37,631 nucleotides of DNA from Actinomycetes bacterium (GTDB taxonomy: Bacteria; Actinomycetota; Thermoleophilia; Solirubrobacterales; Solirubrobacteraceae): assembly GCA_021846845.1 (NCBI GenBank), contig JAJZWB010000020.1, positions 1-37,631 of the forward strand, given 5' to 3'. Below, one piece after another: positions 17,650 through 25,241 of the stretch (positions are counted from its first letter, which is position 1; each line of letters begins with the position of its first letter). The notes below the pieces were generated by a model. It searched no databases, was not told the origin of the DNA, and worked only from the letters and a program-made list of their open reading frames with translations. A program made the translations under genes and the position numbers.

Positions 17650-17873
17650 GCCTCGCCGGGTACCGTGAAGGGATGGCCGAGCTCTTCGCGCCGCGCCCGC
17701 GAATGTCCTCGTGGATGGCGCATCACGTCTGTCTGACGGACCGCAGCCGGGACGAGCTGCTCGCGGTCGCGCGCGGGATGGTCGAGGCGGCGTCCTGCCG
17801 GCCGGCCGCCGAGGCCGGGCAGGCGCGGCCCCGGGGCCTTGAGTGGATCGACCTGGCGGAGCCCGTCTCGTGA
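17646..17873 (+). CDS. Small unknown ORF between cbbS and prk
   Basis: This frame of 75 residues starts at GTG 17646, inside the cbbS stop (GTGA), and ends in a TGA that shares its last base with the phosphoribulokinase ATG (TGATG). An internal ATG at 17673 would give 66 residues. I recognise no family. It has a short aromatic/Met-rich N-terminus ([15 protein letters not shown]), a predicted helix ([17 protein letters not shown]), a Pro/Ala/Arg linker and an acidic-hydrophobic end ([11 protein letters not shown]). Two Cys and two adjacent His are present. Overlaps on both sides argue that it is translated. A role in RuBisCO assembly, in coupling to the kinase or in regulation is only a guess. 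Confidence 0.65.
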   Translation: MSLAGYREGMAELFAPRPRMSSWMAHHVCLTDRSRDELLAVARGMVEAASCRPAAEAGQARPRGLEWIDLAEPVS

Positions 17874-18814
17874 TGCCCCGCCCGGTGATCCTCGGCATCG
17901 TGGGCGACTCGGCCAGCGGCAAGACGACCATCAGCCGCGGCCTGGTCCGCGTGCTGGGCGAGGAGAGCATCGCCCACATCTGCACCGACGACTACCACCG
18001 CTACGACCGGGCGCAGCGCGCGGACCTTCAGCTGACCCCGCTGAACCCCGGCTGCAACCACCTTGACATCATCGCCCAGCACCTCCAGCACCTGCGCCGC
18101 GGCGAGCCGATCCTGAAGCCCGTCTACCGACATCAGGACGGCACCTTCGGACCGGCCGAGTATGTCCGCCCGGGGCGCTTCACGATCATCGAGGGTCTGC
18201 TCGGCTACCACCTGCCCGAGATGCGCGAGGTCTACGACGTGCGGATCTTCCTGGACCCGCCGGAGGACGTGCGCCGCCGCTGGAAGGTCCAGCGCGACTG
18301 CTCGCGGCGCGGCTACACGACCGACGACGTGCTCGCGGAGCTTGACCGGCGCGAGGCCGACTCCGAGCAGTTCATCCGCCCTCAGCGGCACTACGCGGAC
18401 ATGACGATCTCGTTCCTTTCGCCCGGCGGCGGTGACGACGGCACGTACCTCGACGCCGAGCTGATCCTCGGGGACGGGCTGCCGCACCCTGACCTGACGC
18501 CGTTCGTCGGCGACCGCCCGGACGGCCTGACCCTGCGCGAGCGCGACGGCGAGCGGGTGCTGAGGATCCCGGGCCGGATCGACCCGGAGCTTGCCTCGGC
18601 GATCGAGGAGGCGATCTGGTCCCGGATGCACTTCGCCACGCACCTGCGCGCGCGGCGCCTGGGCGAGTTCACCGTCGCCACCGATCTGCGCCGTTCGGAG
18701 GCGCTTGCGCTCGTGCAGCTGCTGGTGCTCTACCACCTGGTCACCGCGCGCGCGATGGTCGCGCTCGGCGGCGACCGGGCCCGGGTGGACACGGACGCCG
18801 CCGCCGCCGTCTAG
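17873..18814 (+). CDS. prk: Phosphoribulokinase, copy 2
   Basis: This 313-residue enzyme makes ribulose 1,5-bisphosphate for the RuBisCO encoded just upstream. The P-loop is GDSASGKTT (residues 11-19). ICTDDYHRYDR (36-46) carries D39-D40, where D39 matches spinach Asp57, and C37 matches spinach Cys55; the partner Cys16 is Ser here, so the plant thioredoxin switch is absent. KPVYRHQDGTFGP, FTIIEGLLG and WKVQRDCSRRGYT also agree with class II enzymes. Red-type RuBisCO in proteobacteria usually travels with class I kinases, so the pairing is worth noting. It starts on the last base of the preceding ORF stop. It is the more canonical of the two copies. Confidence 0.93.
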   Translation: MPRPVILGIVGDSASGKTTISRGLVRVLGEESIAHICTDDYHRYDRAQRADLQLTPLNPGCNHLDIIAQHLQHLRRGEPILKPVYRHQDGTFGPAEYVRPGRFTIIEGLLGYHLPEMREVYDVRIFLDPPEDVRRRWKVQRDCSRRGYTTDDVLAELDRREADSEQFIRPQRHYADMTISFLSPGGGDDGTYLDAELILGDGLPHPDLTPFVGDRPDGLTLRERDGERVLRIPGRIDPELASAIEEAIWSRMHFATHLRARRLGEFTVATDLRRSEALALVQLLVLYHLVTARAMVALGGDRARVDTDAAAAV

Positions 18815-18856
18815 TGCGCGCGGCAGCCTGTGGCGGCGCTGATACCCTACGGGGGC

Positions 18857-19993
18857 GTGATCGACTCCGGTGTCGTAACCGCCACCCAGGAGATCGCCCT
18901 CGAGTGGCTGCGCGACGGGCGCCGGATGGCGCAGGCGCTGCTGGTGGAGGTAGAGGGGTCCGCGCCCCTGCCCGACGGCGCCATGATGGTGATCGACGAT
19001 CGCGGCACGATCGAGGGCTCGATCACCGGCGGCTGTGTGGAGGGTGCGGTCGTGACCGAGGCCGAGCAGCTTCTCGCCCAGGGCCCGCTCGCCGGCGTGA
19101 GGGTCCTGCGCTACGGGATCTCCGACGAGCTCGCGGGAACGGTCGGCCTGATGTGCGGCGGGATCGTCCACATCCTCGTCGCCGAGCTTGAGGGCGAGGC
19201 GGCCGAGATCGAGCGCGCCGCCCTCGCCGAGCACGCGGCGGGGCGTCTCACCGCGGTCGCCACGCTGGTCGACGGACCGCAGGCGGGCGCGCGACTGGCG
19301 GTCATCGACGGCGCCGTGCGCGGGTCCTTCGGCGCCGGAGCGCTGCTGGACTCCAACGTCGCGCGCGAGGCGCAGGGACTGCTGGAGGAGGGCAAGACGG
19401 CGGTGCGGCGGTTCGGAGCGGACGGCGCCACGCTCGGCGACGACCTGCGGGTTCACTTCCGCTCCTACGCGCCGCCGCCGCGGATGCTGATCTTCGGCGC
19501 GATCGACTTCTCCGCGGCACTGGCGCCGATCGCGTCCGCGATCGGCTACGACGTGACGATCTGCGATGCGCGCGCGCCGTTCGCCCGCTCGCCCCGCTTC
19601 TCCGCCTCGGCGACGGTCAGGATCGGCTGGCCGCAGGAGCTCATGGACGGCGTGCTCCTCGGGCCGCGTGACGCGGTGCTCGTGTTCACGCATGACTCGA
19701 AGTTCGACGAGCCGGCGCTGATCGCCGCCCTGGGGACCGACGCCGGCTACATCGGGGCGCTGGGCTCTCGCCGGACGACCGCCGACCGCGAGGCGCGCCT
19801 GCGGCGGGCCGGCGTGACCGACGAGCAGCTGGCTCGGATCCACGCTCCGTGCGGGCTGGACATCGGCAGCCGCACCGCGGAGGAGACCGCGGTCTCGGTG
19901 CTGGCCGAGATCATCGCCTCGCGCGCGCGGCGCGGCGGCGAGCCGCTGCGGATGGGGCAGGGCCCGATCCACGGGCGCGACTCCGCCGGTTGA
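18857..19993 (+). CDS. xdhC: XdhC/CoxI-family molybdenum-hydroxylase maturation factor
   Basis: This encodes 378 residues from GTG 18857, eight bases after a TACCCT box (a GTG at 18830 is also in frame). XdhC and CoxI proteins bind molybdenum cofactor and help its sulfuration and insertion into xanthine or CO dehydrogenases. Typical motifs are GSITGGCVEGAVV (about 54-66), LMCGGIVHILV, a Rossmann strand MLIFGAIDFSAAL, GALGSRRTTADREARLRRAGV and APCGLDIGSRTAEETAVSVLAEI. No hydroxylase subunits are in the window. Position after the RuBisCO operon suggests that the partner may be an energy-yielding dehydrogenase such as CO dehydrogenase; that is inference. Its last codons lie in a 63-bp tandem duplication. 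Confidence 0.9.
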   Translation: MIDSGVVTATQEIALEWLRDGRRMAQALLVEVEGSAPLPDGAMMVIDDRGTIEGSITGGCVEGAVVTEAEQLLAQGPLAGVRVLRYGISDELAGTVGLMCGGIVHILVAELEGEAAEIERAALAEHAAGRLTAVATLVDGPQAGARLAVIDGAVRGSFGAGALLDSNVAREAQGLLEEGKTAVRRFGADGATLGDDLRVHFRSYAPPPRMLIFGAIDFSAALAPIASAIGYDVTICDARAPFARSPRFSASATVRIGWPQELMDGVLLGPRDAVLVFTHDSKFDEPALIAALGTDAGYIGALGSRRTTADREARLRRAGVTDEQLARIHAPCGLDIGSRTAEETAVSVLAEIIASRARRGGEPLRMGQGPIHGRDSAG

Positions 19994-20095
19994 CGCGCTC
20001 GACGCGCCCGGCCGTGAGCTCCCGCCCGCGACGACGGGCGCGACTCCGCCGGTTGACGCGCTCGACGCGCCCGGCGGTGATCTCCCGCCCGCGAC
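19971..20095. repeat. 63-bp tandem duplication over the xdhC stop codon
   Basis: Bases 19971-20033 are repeated at 20034-20095 with two internal mismatches. The first copy holds the last residues (GRDSAG) and stop of xdhC; the second is non-coding. The unit is a multiple of three, so an earlier extension of the reading frame is possible. Confidence 0.85.
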
Positions 20096-20101
20096 CCGCC
20101 C

Positions 20102-20126
20102 GCAAGCGTCCCAACGCGGCGCTTGC
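20102..20126 (+). terminator. Hairpin after xdhC
   Basis: GCAAGCG (20102-20108) and CGCTTGC (20120-20126) are perfect inverted repeats with an 11-base loop. A second weaker dyad GGTGGG/CCCACC lies at 20154-20174. No T-tract. The remaining sequence to 20279 shows nothing else coding. Confidence 0.4.
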
Positions 20127-20279
20127 AGGAGGGGCGGGGGACGTTCCCCAGCTGGTGGGTGGCGAACATCCCACCTCGACCACCTCCGCTGCTGGCCGGG
20201 TCGTCTTCCACCCGCCTCCCGCGAGGCCAGGCCTGGTTGGCCAGCCAGCCAGGCGGGGCGCGAGCGCTACAGTTGACAC

Positions 20280-21275
20280 ATGGCCAAATCCCTCAGACCG
20301 CTCTCCGGCAGGGTCGTCGCGGTCACCGGCGCGGCGCGCGGGATCGGTCGTGCCACGGCAGCGCTGCTGGTCGCTCATGGCGCGCGGGTCGCGATCGGGG
20401 ACATCGACGCCGAGCTCGCCCGGCGGACGGCGTCCGAGCTCGGCGCGCTCGGCTTGGAGCTTGACGTCACCGACCGGTCCAGCTTCGAGAGCTTCCTGCG
20501 CGACGTCGAGGCGCGCCTCGGCCCGCTTGACGTGCTCGTCAACAACGCCGGGATCATGCCCGTCGGACCGTTCGTGGCCGAGACCGACTCCACCGCGGGG
20601 CGGATCGTCGACATCAACCTGAATGGCGTCATCCTCGGCTCAAAGCTGGCGCTGGAGCGCTTCCGCGCCCGGGGTCGTGGCCATCTGGTCAACGTCGCGT
20701 CCGTCGCTGGCAAGGGCGGCTTTCCCGGCGGTGCGACCTATTGCGCAACCAAGCACGCCGTCGTCGGGCTCAGCGAGGCGATTCGCGCCGAGATGCGCGG
20801 CACCGGCATCGACGTCAGCATCGTGATGCCCGTTGTCGTGAACACGGAGCTCGGATCCGGACTGCGCCGGAGCCGGATCCGCGTCGTCGAGCCTGAGGAC
20901 GTCGCGCAGGCGATCGTCGAGGCGCTGCAGACCGGGCGCGTCGATGTCTACGTCCCGCGGTCGGTCGGCGCCCTGTTCCGCGTGATGCCGATCACGCCAC
21001 GGCCGCTCGCGGACCGGCTCGTCCACCTGCTCGGCGGCGACCGCGTGCTGGTCGATCCAGACCCGGGAGCGCGCGCCGCCTACTCCCGGCGGGTCGCCCC
21101 CGTGGAGCCGTCCTCGGCAACCGCCGCCTCCGCCTCGGCCGCTCCCGCCTCCGGGTCCGCCTCGGCCGCTCCCGCCTCCGGGTCCGCCTCGGCCGCTCCC
21201 GCCTCCGGGTCCGCCTCGGCAGCTGTCGCTGCGCCTCCCGCCGCCAATCGCCCCGAGCCGATCGCGTCGAGCTGA
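20280..21275 (+). CDS. SDR-family short-chain dehydrogenase with repeat tail
   Basis: This encodes 331 residues. Residues 1-255 are a classical short-chain dehydrogenase: NAD(P) motif TGAARGIG (about 16-23), D in DIDAE (suggesting NAD preference), NNAG, the Ser of NVASVAGKGG and the catalytic YCATK (Y-x-x-x-K). Residues from about 283 are Ala/Ser/Gly/Pro-rich and come from a 27-bp tandem repeat; this tail is not part of the fold. ATG 20280 follows a TACAGT box by six bases, so the message is probably leaderless. The substrate (a lipid or sugar alcohol, among others) cannot be told. Confidence 0.9.
   Translation: MAKSLRPLSGRVVAVTGAARGIGRATAALLVAHGARVAIGDIDAELARRTASELGALGLELDVTDRSSFESFLRDVEARLGPLDVLVNNAGIMPVGPFVAETDSTAGRIVDINLNGVILGSKLALERFRARGRGHLVNVASVAGKGGFPGGATYCATKHAVVGLSEAIRAEMRGTGIDVSIVMPVVVNTELGSGLRRSRIRVVEPEDVAQAIVEALQTGRVDVYVPRSVGALFRVMPITPRPLADRLVHLLGGDRVLVDPDPGARAAYSRRVAPVEPSSATAASASAAPASGSASAAPASGSASAAPASGSASAAVAAPPAANRPEPIASS
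21129..21220 (+). repeat. 27-bp in-frame tandem repeat in the SDR gene
   Basis: Three copies of a 27-bp unit (21129-21155, 21156-21182, 21183-21209) plus a partial fourth encode a nine-residue repeat, SASAAPASG. The copies are identical, which points to recent expansion. Confidence 0.9.
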
Positions 21276-21452
21276 AGTGCGGGGCGCAGACGGGCCGCGC
21301 GGTCGCGGCGCGGTCGCTATCCTCGTCCGCCTGCCGGCGGGCGCTCCGCTGCCGAACTCGCCACCGCGGATCGCTCGGCTCACCCCGGCCGCCTGACCGC
21401 AGACCGGTACCGAAGCGAACGGATCGTCCATGCAACCCACCTTCGCGTCCAG

Positions 21453-22412
21453 ATGAGCCCAGCTGATCTCGACGGCCGCCGCGTGCTCGTGACCGGCGGC
21501 TCCGGATTCATCGGCCGCCACGTCGTGGCTCGGATGGCCGCCGCGGGTGCGGTCGTGCGCGTCGTGGACCTGCAGCCGCATCCGGATCCATCGGTCGACA
21601 TCGTGATCGGCGACATCGCCCAGCCGGAGGTGCTGGACCGGGCCTTCGAAGGCGGCTTCGACTCGGTCGTCCACCTCGCCGCCGTGACCTCCGTGCTGCG
21701 TTCGCTGGAGCATCCCGAGCTGACCTTCCGGACCAACGTCGTGGGCACCAACGCCGTGCTCGCAGCCGCTCGTGCAGCCGGCGCGACCTCGCTCGCGTTC
21801 GCGTCGACCAATGCGGTCACGGGTCCGATGACCGCACCCAGGATCTCCGAGGCCGCGGTTCTGAGGCCGCTGACCCCCTACGGCTCCACCAAGGCGGCCG
21901 GGGAGATGCTGATGTCCGCGTACACCGCCTCGTACGGCCTGCGATGCGCCTGCGTGCGCCTCACCAACGTCTACGGTCCGGGCATGCAGGCCAAGGACAG
22001 CATCATCGCTCGGCTCATGCGCGCGATCAGACTGGGCACCACGTTCGAGATCTACGGCGACGGCAACCAGGTTCGCGACTACGTGCACGTCGAGGACGTG
22101 GTCGAGGCCTTCCGCCTCGGCCTGGTCTCCGAGCAGTGGTCGGGCCCGACGGTCATCGGCTCCGGAAGCTCGCTGTCCGTGCACGAGGTCGTGGATGCGG
22201 TTCGGCGCGTGTCCGGCGCACAGCTGCCGGTTCGCCATGGGCCCGCCAAGCCGGGGGAGATGCCGGCCGTGATCGTCGATCCCTCGCGCGCGCTGGCGTC
22301 CGGCTGGCGACCGCGCTACCCGTCGCTCGACGAAGGCCTGATCGGCGTCTGGGAGGAGTGGCGTGAGGCCGACGTGACCGCGTCGCCCGCTCCGGGGACG
22401 GCGGCTCGATGA
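21453..22412 (+). CDS. NAD-dependent sugar epimerase/dehydratase
   Basis: This 319-residue member of the extended SDR family begins with the NAD motif VTGGSGFIGRHV (about 14-25). STN in LAFASTNAV and YGSTK (Y-x-x-x-K) form the catalytic set, and RLTNVYGPGM and GDGNQVRDYVHVEDVV match UDP-glucose 4-epimerase-like enzymes. It probably makes a nucleotide sugar for the glycosyltransferases around it. The start ATG 21453 has no strong ribosome site. A TATCCT box at about 21318 could be its promoter, leaving a leader of about 125 bases in the 177-base gap after the SDR gene; nothing else is visible in that gap. The exact sugar is unknown. Confidence 0.9.
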   Translation: MSPADLDGRRVLVTGGSGFIGRHVVARMAAAGAVVRVVDLQPHPDPSVDIVIGDIAQPEVLDRAFEGGFDSVVHLAAVTSVLRSLEHPELTFRTNVVGTNAVLAAARAAGATSLAFASTNAVTGPMTAPRISEAAVLRPLTPYGSTKAAGEMLMSAYTASYGLRCACVRLTNVYGPGMQAKDSIIARLMRAIRLGTTFEIYGDGNQVRDYVHVEDVVEAFRLGLVSEQWSGPTVIGSGSSLSVHEVVDAVRRVSGAQLPVRHGPAKPGEMPAVIVDPSRALASGWRPRYPSLDEGLIGVWEEWREADVTASPAPGTAAR

Positions 22413-22452
22413 GCCGCAGGCTCCGCGCGCCGTCCGCGAGGCGGTTCGTCTG

Positions 22453-23265
22453 ATGACCGCCGTCGGGGTCTCCTCCGACGAGGACGCTCGTCTGGCGCCC
22501 GCTGAGCGGGCGGCGGCCGAGACCTTTCTGGAGCACCATCCGGCTGGAGCCGGAGCGCCGCTCGCGATCGTGATACCCGCCTACAACGAGGAGCCCACGG
22601 TGGCCGAGGTGATCGCGTCGATCCCCTCCGAGGCGGCGGGCCTGGCGACCGAGGTGATCGTGGTGGTCGACGGCGCCCGCGACGGGACCGCGCAGGTCGC
22701 GGAGCGTGCCGGGGCGCTCGTCTGCGACGTGCCCGTCAACCGCGGACAGGGCGCGGCCCTCAGGCTCGGCTACTGGCTGGCGCGAGCGCGCGGAGCCGAG
22801 GTGATCGTCACGATCGATGCCGACGGCCAGTACGAGGCCGACGAGATCGGCCGGGTGGTGGCGCCGATCCTGTCCGGTGCGGCCGACTTCGTCTCCGGCT
22901 CCCGGCGTCTCGGGTCCGAGTTGACGACCGACCCGACGCGGCACCTCGGGGTGATCGTCTTCGGGGCGCTGATCTCGCTGCTGGTGCGCCAGCGGATCAC
23001 CGATCCGGCCTGCGGCCTGCGCGCGATGCGCTCCCGCGTGACGGCGGCCGTGACGCTGGAGGAGCCGCAGTACCAGGCGTCCGAGCTGATGATCTCCGCG
23101 GCGCTGAACGGCTTCCGGCTGGCCGAGGTTCCCACGACGATGCGAGACCGTGGCGAGCACGCCACGGGGACCAAGAAGGGCGGCAACCTCGGCTACGGCC
23201 TCCGCTTCGCCCGTGTCGCGGCTCGCACCTGGTGGCGCGACCGCGGGGCGGCGCGCGGCCGGTAG
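22453..23265 (+). CDS. GT2 glycosyltransferase, dolichyl/polyprenyl-phosphate-mannose-synthase-like
   Basis: This encodes 270 residues. The GT-A domain starts at PLAIVIPAYNEEPTVAEVI (about 37-55), with VVDGARDGT, the DxD-type TIDADGQY and a pyrophosphorylase-like VNRGQGAALRLGYW. A QYQASELMISA segment is typical of polyprenyl-phosphate sugar transferases. There are no clear C-terminal membrane helices. Such enzymes load a sugar on a polyprenyl phosphate, and a GtrA flippase-type protein lies 400 bases downstream on the other strand, a known partnership. A decayed second copy of its 3' end is found at 23644-23735. Confidence 0.9.
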   Translation: MTAVGVSSDEDARLAPAERAAAETFLEHHPAGAGAPLAIVIPAYNEEPTVAEVIASIPSEAAGLATEVIVVVDGARDGTAQVAERAGALVCDVPVNRGQGAALRLGYWLARARGAEVIVTIDADGQYEADEIGRVVAPILSGAADFVSGSRRLGSELTTDPTRHLGVIVFGALISLLVRQRITDPACGLRAMRSRVTAAVTLEEPQYQASELMISAALNGFRLAEVPTTMRDRGEHATGTKKGGNLGYGLRFARVAARTWWRDRGAARGR

Positions 23266-23643
23266 CTTCGGCCTGATGTCGCTTACCGGGGTGGTTGAGG
23301 GTCCGGTCTGAGGACTGGGTTCGAGGCGTCCCTCTGCCGATAAAGGTGCTGTGGGACGCCGCATCACCAACCAGCCTCGCCCGGCGGGCGTGCTGCATCC
23401 CGAGTCGCATGTCGTGCTGGACGGCCGCTGCGGGCCCGCCGAGCATCGCCGGCGGCGCTACCGCCACCAGCTCCAGCACCGACCGCCAGAGGCGCTGCGC
23501 CGCGGGAACCCGCTGAGCCTTGGCGGGCTTGACCGCGCGACACCTCGAAGGGGTGGCTCGAACCGCGCCCGACCGGCTTCACGAACCGGTGGCGCCTCGA
23601 CCGGCTCCTGATGCTCATGCAACGCCAGCTCGACGGGCGCGCG
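23266..23643. other. Gene-poor stretch, probably decayed coding DNA
   Basis: No supported gene here. Around 23357 the translation RRITN weakly resembles the RQRITD stretch of the neighbouring GT2 protein, so the whole stretch up to 23735 may be a degraded copy of the 3' part of that gene. The similarity before 23644 is too faint to be sure. Confidence 0.35.
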
Positions 23644-23735
23644 AACGGTGGCTTCGGCTAGGGGCTCCGGTTCGCCCTCGCTGCGGTCCACACCTGGTGG
23701 CGAGACCGCAGCGCCGCTCGCAGTCGCGAGCGTCC
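23644..23735 (+). pseudogene. Fragment of a duplicated GT2 glycosyltransferase gene
   Basis: Read in frame from 23644 the DNA gives NGGFG, a stop (TAG 23659-23661), then GLRFALAAVHTWWRDRSAAR. The intact gene ends GNLGYGLRFARVAARTWWRDRGAARGR. The match covers about 25 residues with one stop and a few changes, and no start or catalytic part remains. It is a relic of a tandem duplication. The antisense strand of this relic now encodes the C-terminus of the GtrA gene. Confidence 0.75.
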
Positions 23736-24173
23736 GGCGAACACCCAGTGCTCGTAGACGAGGAACTTGGCGGCGAAGAAGAGCGCCTGCACCGCGACGT
23801 AGGCGCCGGTCACGAGCAGCACGCGGATCCCGTGGCCCGATGGGATCGAGTCGACCTGGGCGTTCGTCCATCCGGTCAGCGCCGAGGAGGCGACGAGCAC
23901 CAGAACCGAGATCACCACGTACGCGAACACCTCGCGCCAGAAGTTGACCTTGCCGCGGATCTTCCACGCCCAGCGTCGGTTCAGCACCCAGTTGGGGAGC
24001 GCGCCGGCGACGAATGCGGCGATCGAGCACACGGTCGTGTCGATCCCGGCGACGTACATGAGGCCGAAGACCACGATGCTGGTTCCCAGTGCGATCACCG
24101 AGCCGATCGCGTAGCGGGTGATCTTGGCCGCGAGCGCGGACGCGCTCATGCGGCTGTAGAGCTGACGAACCAC
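23658..24173 (-). CDS. GtrA-family membrane protein
   Basis: This encodes 171 residues from GTG 24173, which lies seven bases after a TACGAT box; an ATG at 24149 is the alternative. Four membrane helices are visible: ITRYAIGSVIALGTSIVVFG, TVCSIAAFVAGALPNWVLNR, VFAYVVISVLVLVASSAL and VLLVTGAYVAVQALFFAAKF. The family signature NWVLNRRWAW and the usual end FLVYEHWVF are present. GtrA proteins are thought to flip polyprenyl-phosphate-linked sugars. About 20 residues after WVF are antisense to the GT2 relic, so the original stop was probably lost or replaced. Confidence 0.9.
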   Translation of the reverse strand: MVRQLYSRMSASALAAKITRYAIGSVIALGTSIVVFGLMYVAGIDTTVCSIAAFVAGALPNWVLNRRWAWKIRGKVNFWREVFAYVVISVLVLVASSALTGWTNAQVDSIPSGHGIRVLLVTGAYVAVQALFFAAKFLVYEHWVFAGRSRLRAALRSRHQVWTAARANRSP

Positions 24174-24332
24174 TGAGCAGATCGTAGCGAGTGGCAGCCG
24201 CCACAAGAATGGGCAACTTCGTGCGTGTTTACTCCGAGCTTATCCCTGCGACGGCTGCGGCTGGTTACCGTTGCGTTTCCCACGACCGCCGAGCGGCTCT
24301 GCGCCGCGGACGCCGCTAGGTTCCACGACGCG

Positions 24333-25241
24333 ATGCGCGTGCAGCGTGCCGAGGAGCCGATCTCGCTCGACGACGACCTCGTATTGGCCGGGGACAACCT
24401 GCCGGTGCTCCGCCGGCTGCCGGCCGGCTTCTTCGATGTCGTCTACATGGACCCCCCCTTCAACACCGGCCGCGCTCGCACGCTGCGCGCCACGAGCGCC
24501 ACGGCCGACGACACGGCGACGAGGATCGGCTTCGGAGGACGTCGCTACCGCTCGCGGCTCCTGTCGAGCCTCAGCTACGAGGACGAGTTCGCCGACTACC
24601 TGGGCTTCCTGGAGCCGCGGCTGGCCGAGGTCCGCCGCCTGCTGGCTGTGCACGGGACGCTGTACTTCCACATCGACTACCGCGAGGCGCACTACTGCAA
24701 GCTGCTGCTCGATGAGATCTTCGGCCGCGACGCGTTCCTGAACGAGATCATCTGGGCCTACGACTACGGTGCCAAGCCGCGCCGGCGCTGGCCCGCCAAG
24801 CACGACACGATCCTCGCGTACGTCCGCACCCCGGGGGCCCACCACTTCGACGCGGACGCGGTGGAGCGTGAGCCGTACATGGCCCCCGGGCTGGTTGGGC
24901 CCGAGAAGGCCGCACGGGGCAAGCGCCCGACCGACGTGTGGTTCCACACGATCGTCGCCACCGGCGGCGCCGAGCGAACCGGCTACCCGACGCAGAAGCC
25001 CGCCGGCGTCGTGCGTCGCCTCGTGGCCGCGTCCTCGCGCCCCGGCGGCTGGTGCCTGGACCCGTTCGCCGGCTCGGGCACGCTCGGCGCCGTCTGCGGG
25101 GAGCTTGGCCGCCGATTCGTGCTGATCGACTCCAGTGCAGCGGCGGTCGAGGTGATGCGCGTCCGGCTCGCGGGGGGGCGGGCGGCGGCGCGGCGGGGCC
25201 GGGTCAGCCCGGCGCTCCCCGCACGAGCGGCACGAACCTGA
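24333..25241 (+). CDS. Orphan DNA methyltransferase, beta class (N4/N6)
   Basis: This encodes 302 residues from ATG 24333 (a TAGGTT box lies ten bases upstream). The catalytic motif D40-PPF (VVYMDPPFNTG) precedes the AdoMet motif FAGSG (245-249), the order of the beta class. GYPTQKP (217-223) is also typical of type III Mod-like and CcrM-like enzymes that methylate adenine or cytosine amino groups. A target recognition region lies between (about 120-215). No restriction enzyme gene is nearby, so it may be a regulatory, solitary methyltransferase. It overlaps the convergent pcm gene by 38 bases at the 3' end. The recognition sequence is not known. Confidence 0.9.
   Translation: MRVQRAEEPISLDDDLVLAGDNLPVLRRLPAGFFDVVYMDPPFNTGRARTLRATSATADDTATRIGFGGRRYRSRLLSSLSYEDEFADYLGFLEPRLAEVRRLLAVHGTLYFHIDYREAHYCKLLLDEIFGRDAFLNEIIWAYDYGAKPRRRWPAKHDTILAYVRTPGAHHFDADAVEREPYMAPGLVGPEKAARGKRPTDVWFHTIVATGGAERTGYPTQKPAGVVRRLVAASSRPGGWCLDPFAGSGTLGAVCGELGRRFVLIDSSAAAVEVMRVRLAGGRAAARRGRVSPALPARAART

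Noticed and set aside
17723-19972. 749-residue open frame on the minus strand
   Set aside because: It runs antisense to prk and xdhC, which have full family motifs. Its Arg/His/Asp/Gly-rich composition is the usual antisense shadow in GC-rich DNA.
21129-21220. 27-bp array as a regulatory iteron or origin
   Set aside because: It lies inside the SDR reading frame, keeps frame and encodes a low-complexity tail; no replication genes are near.
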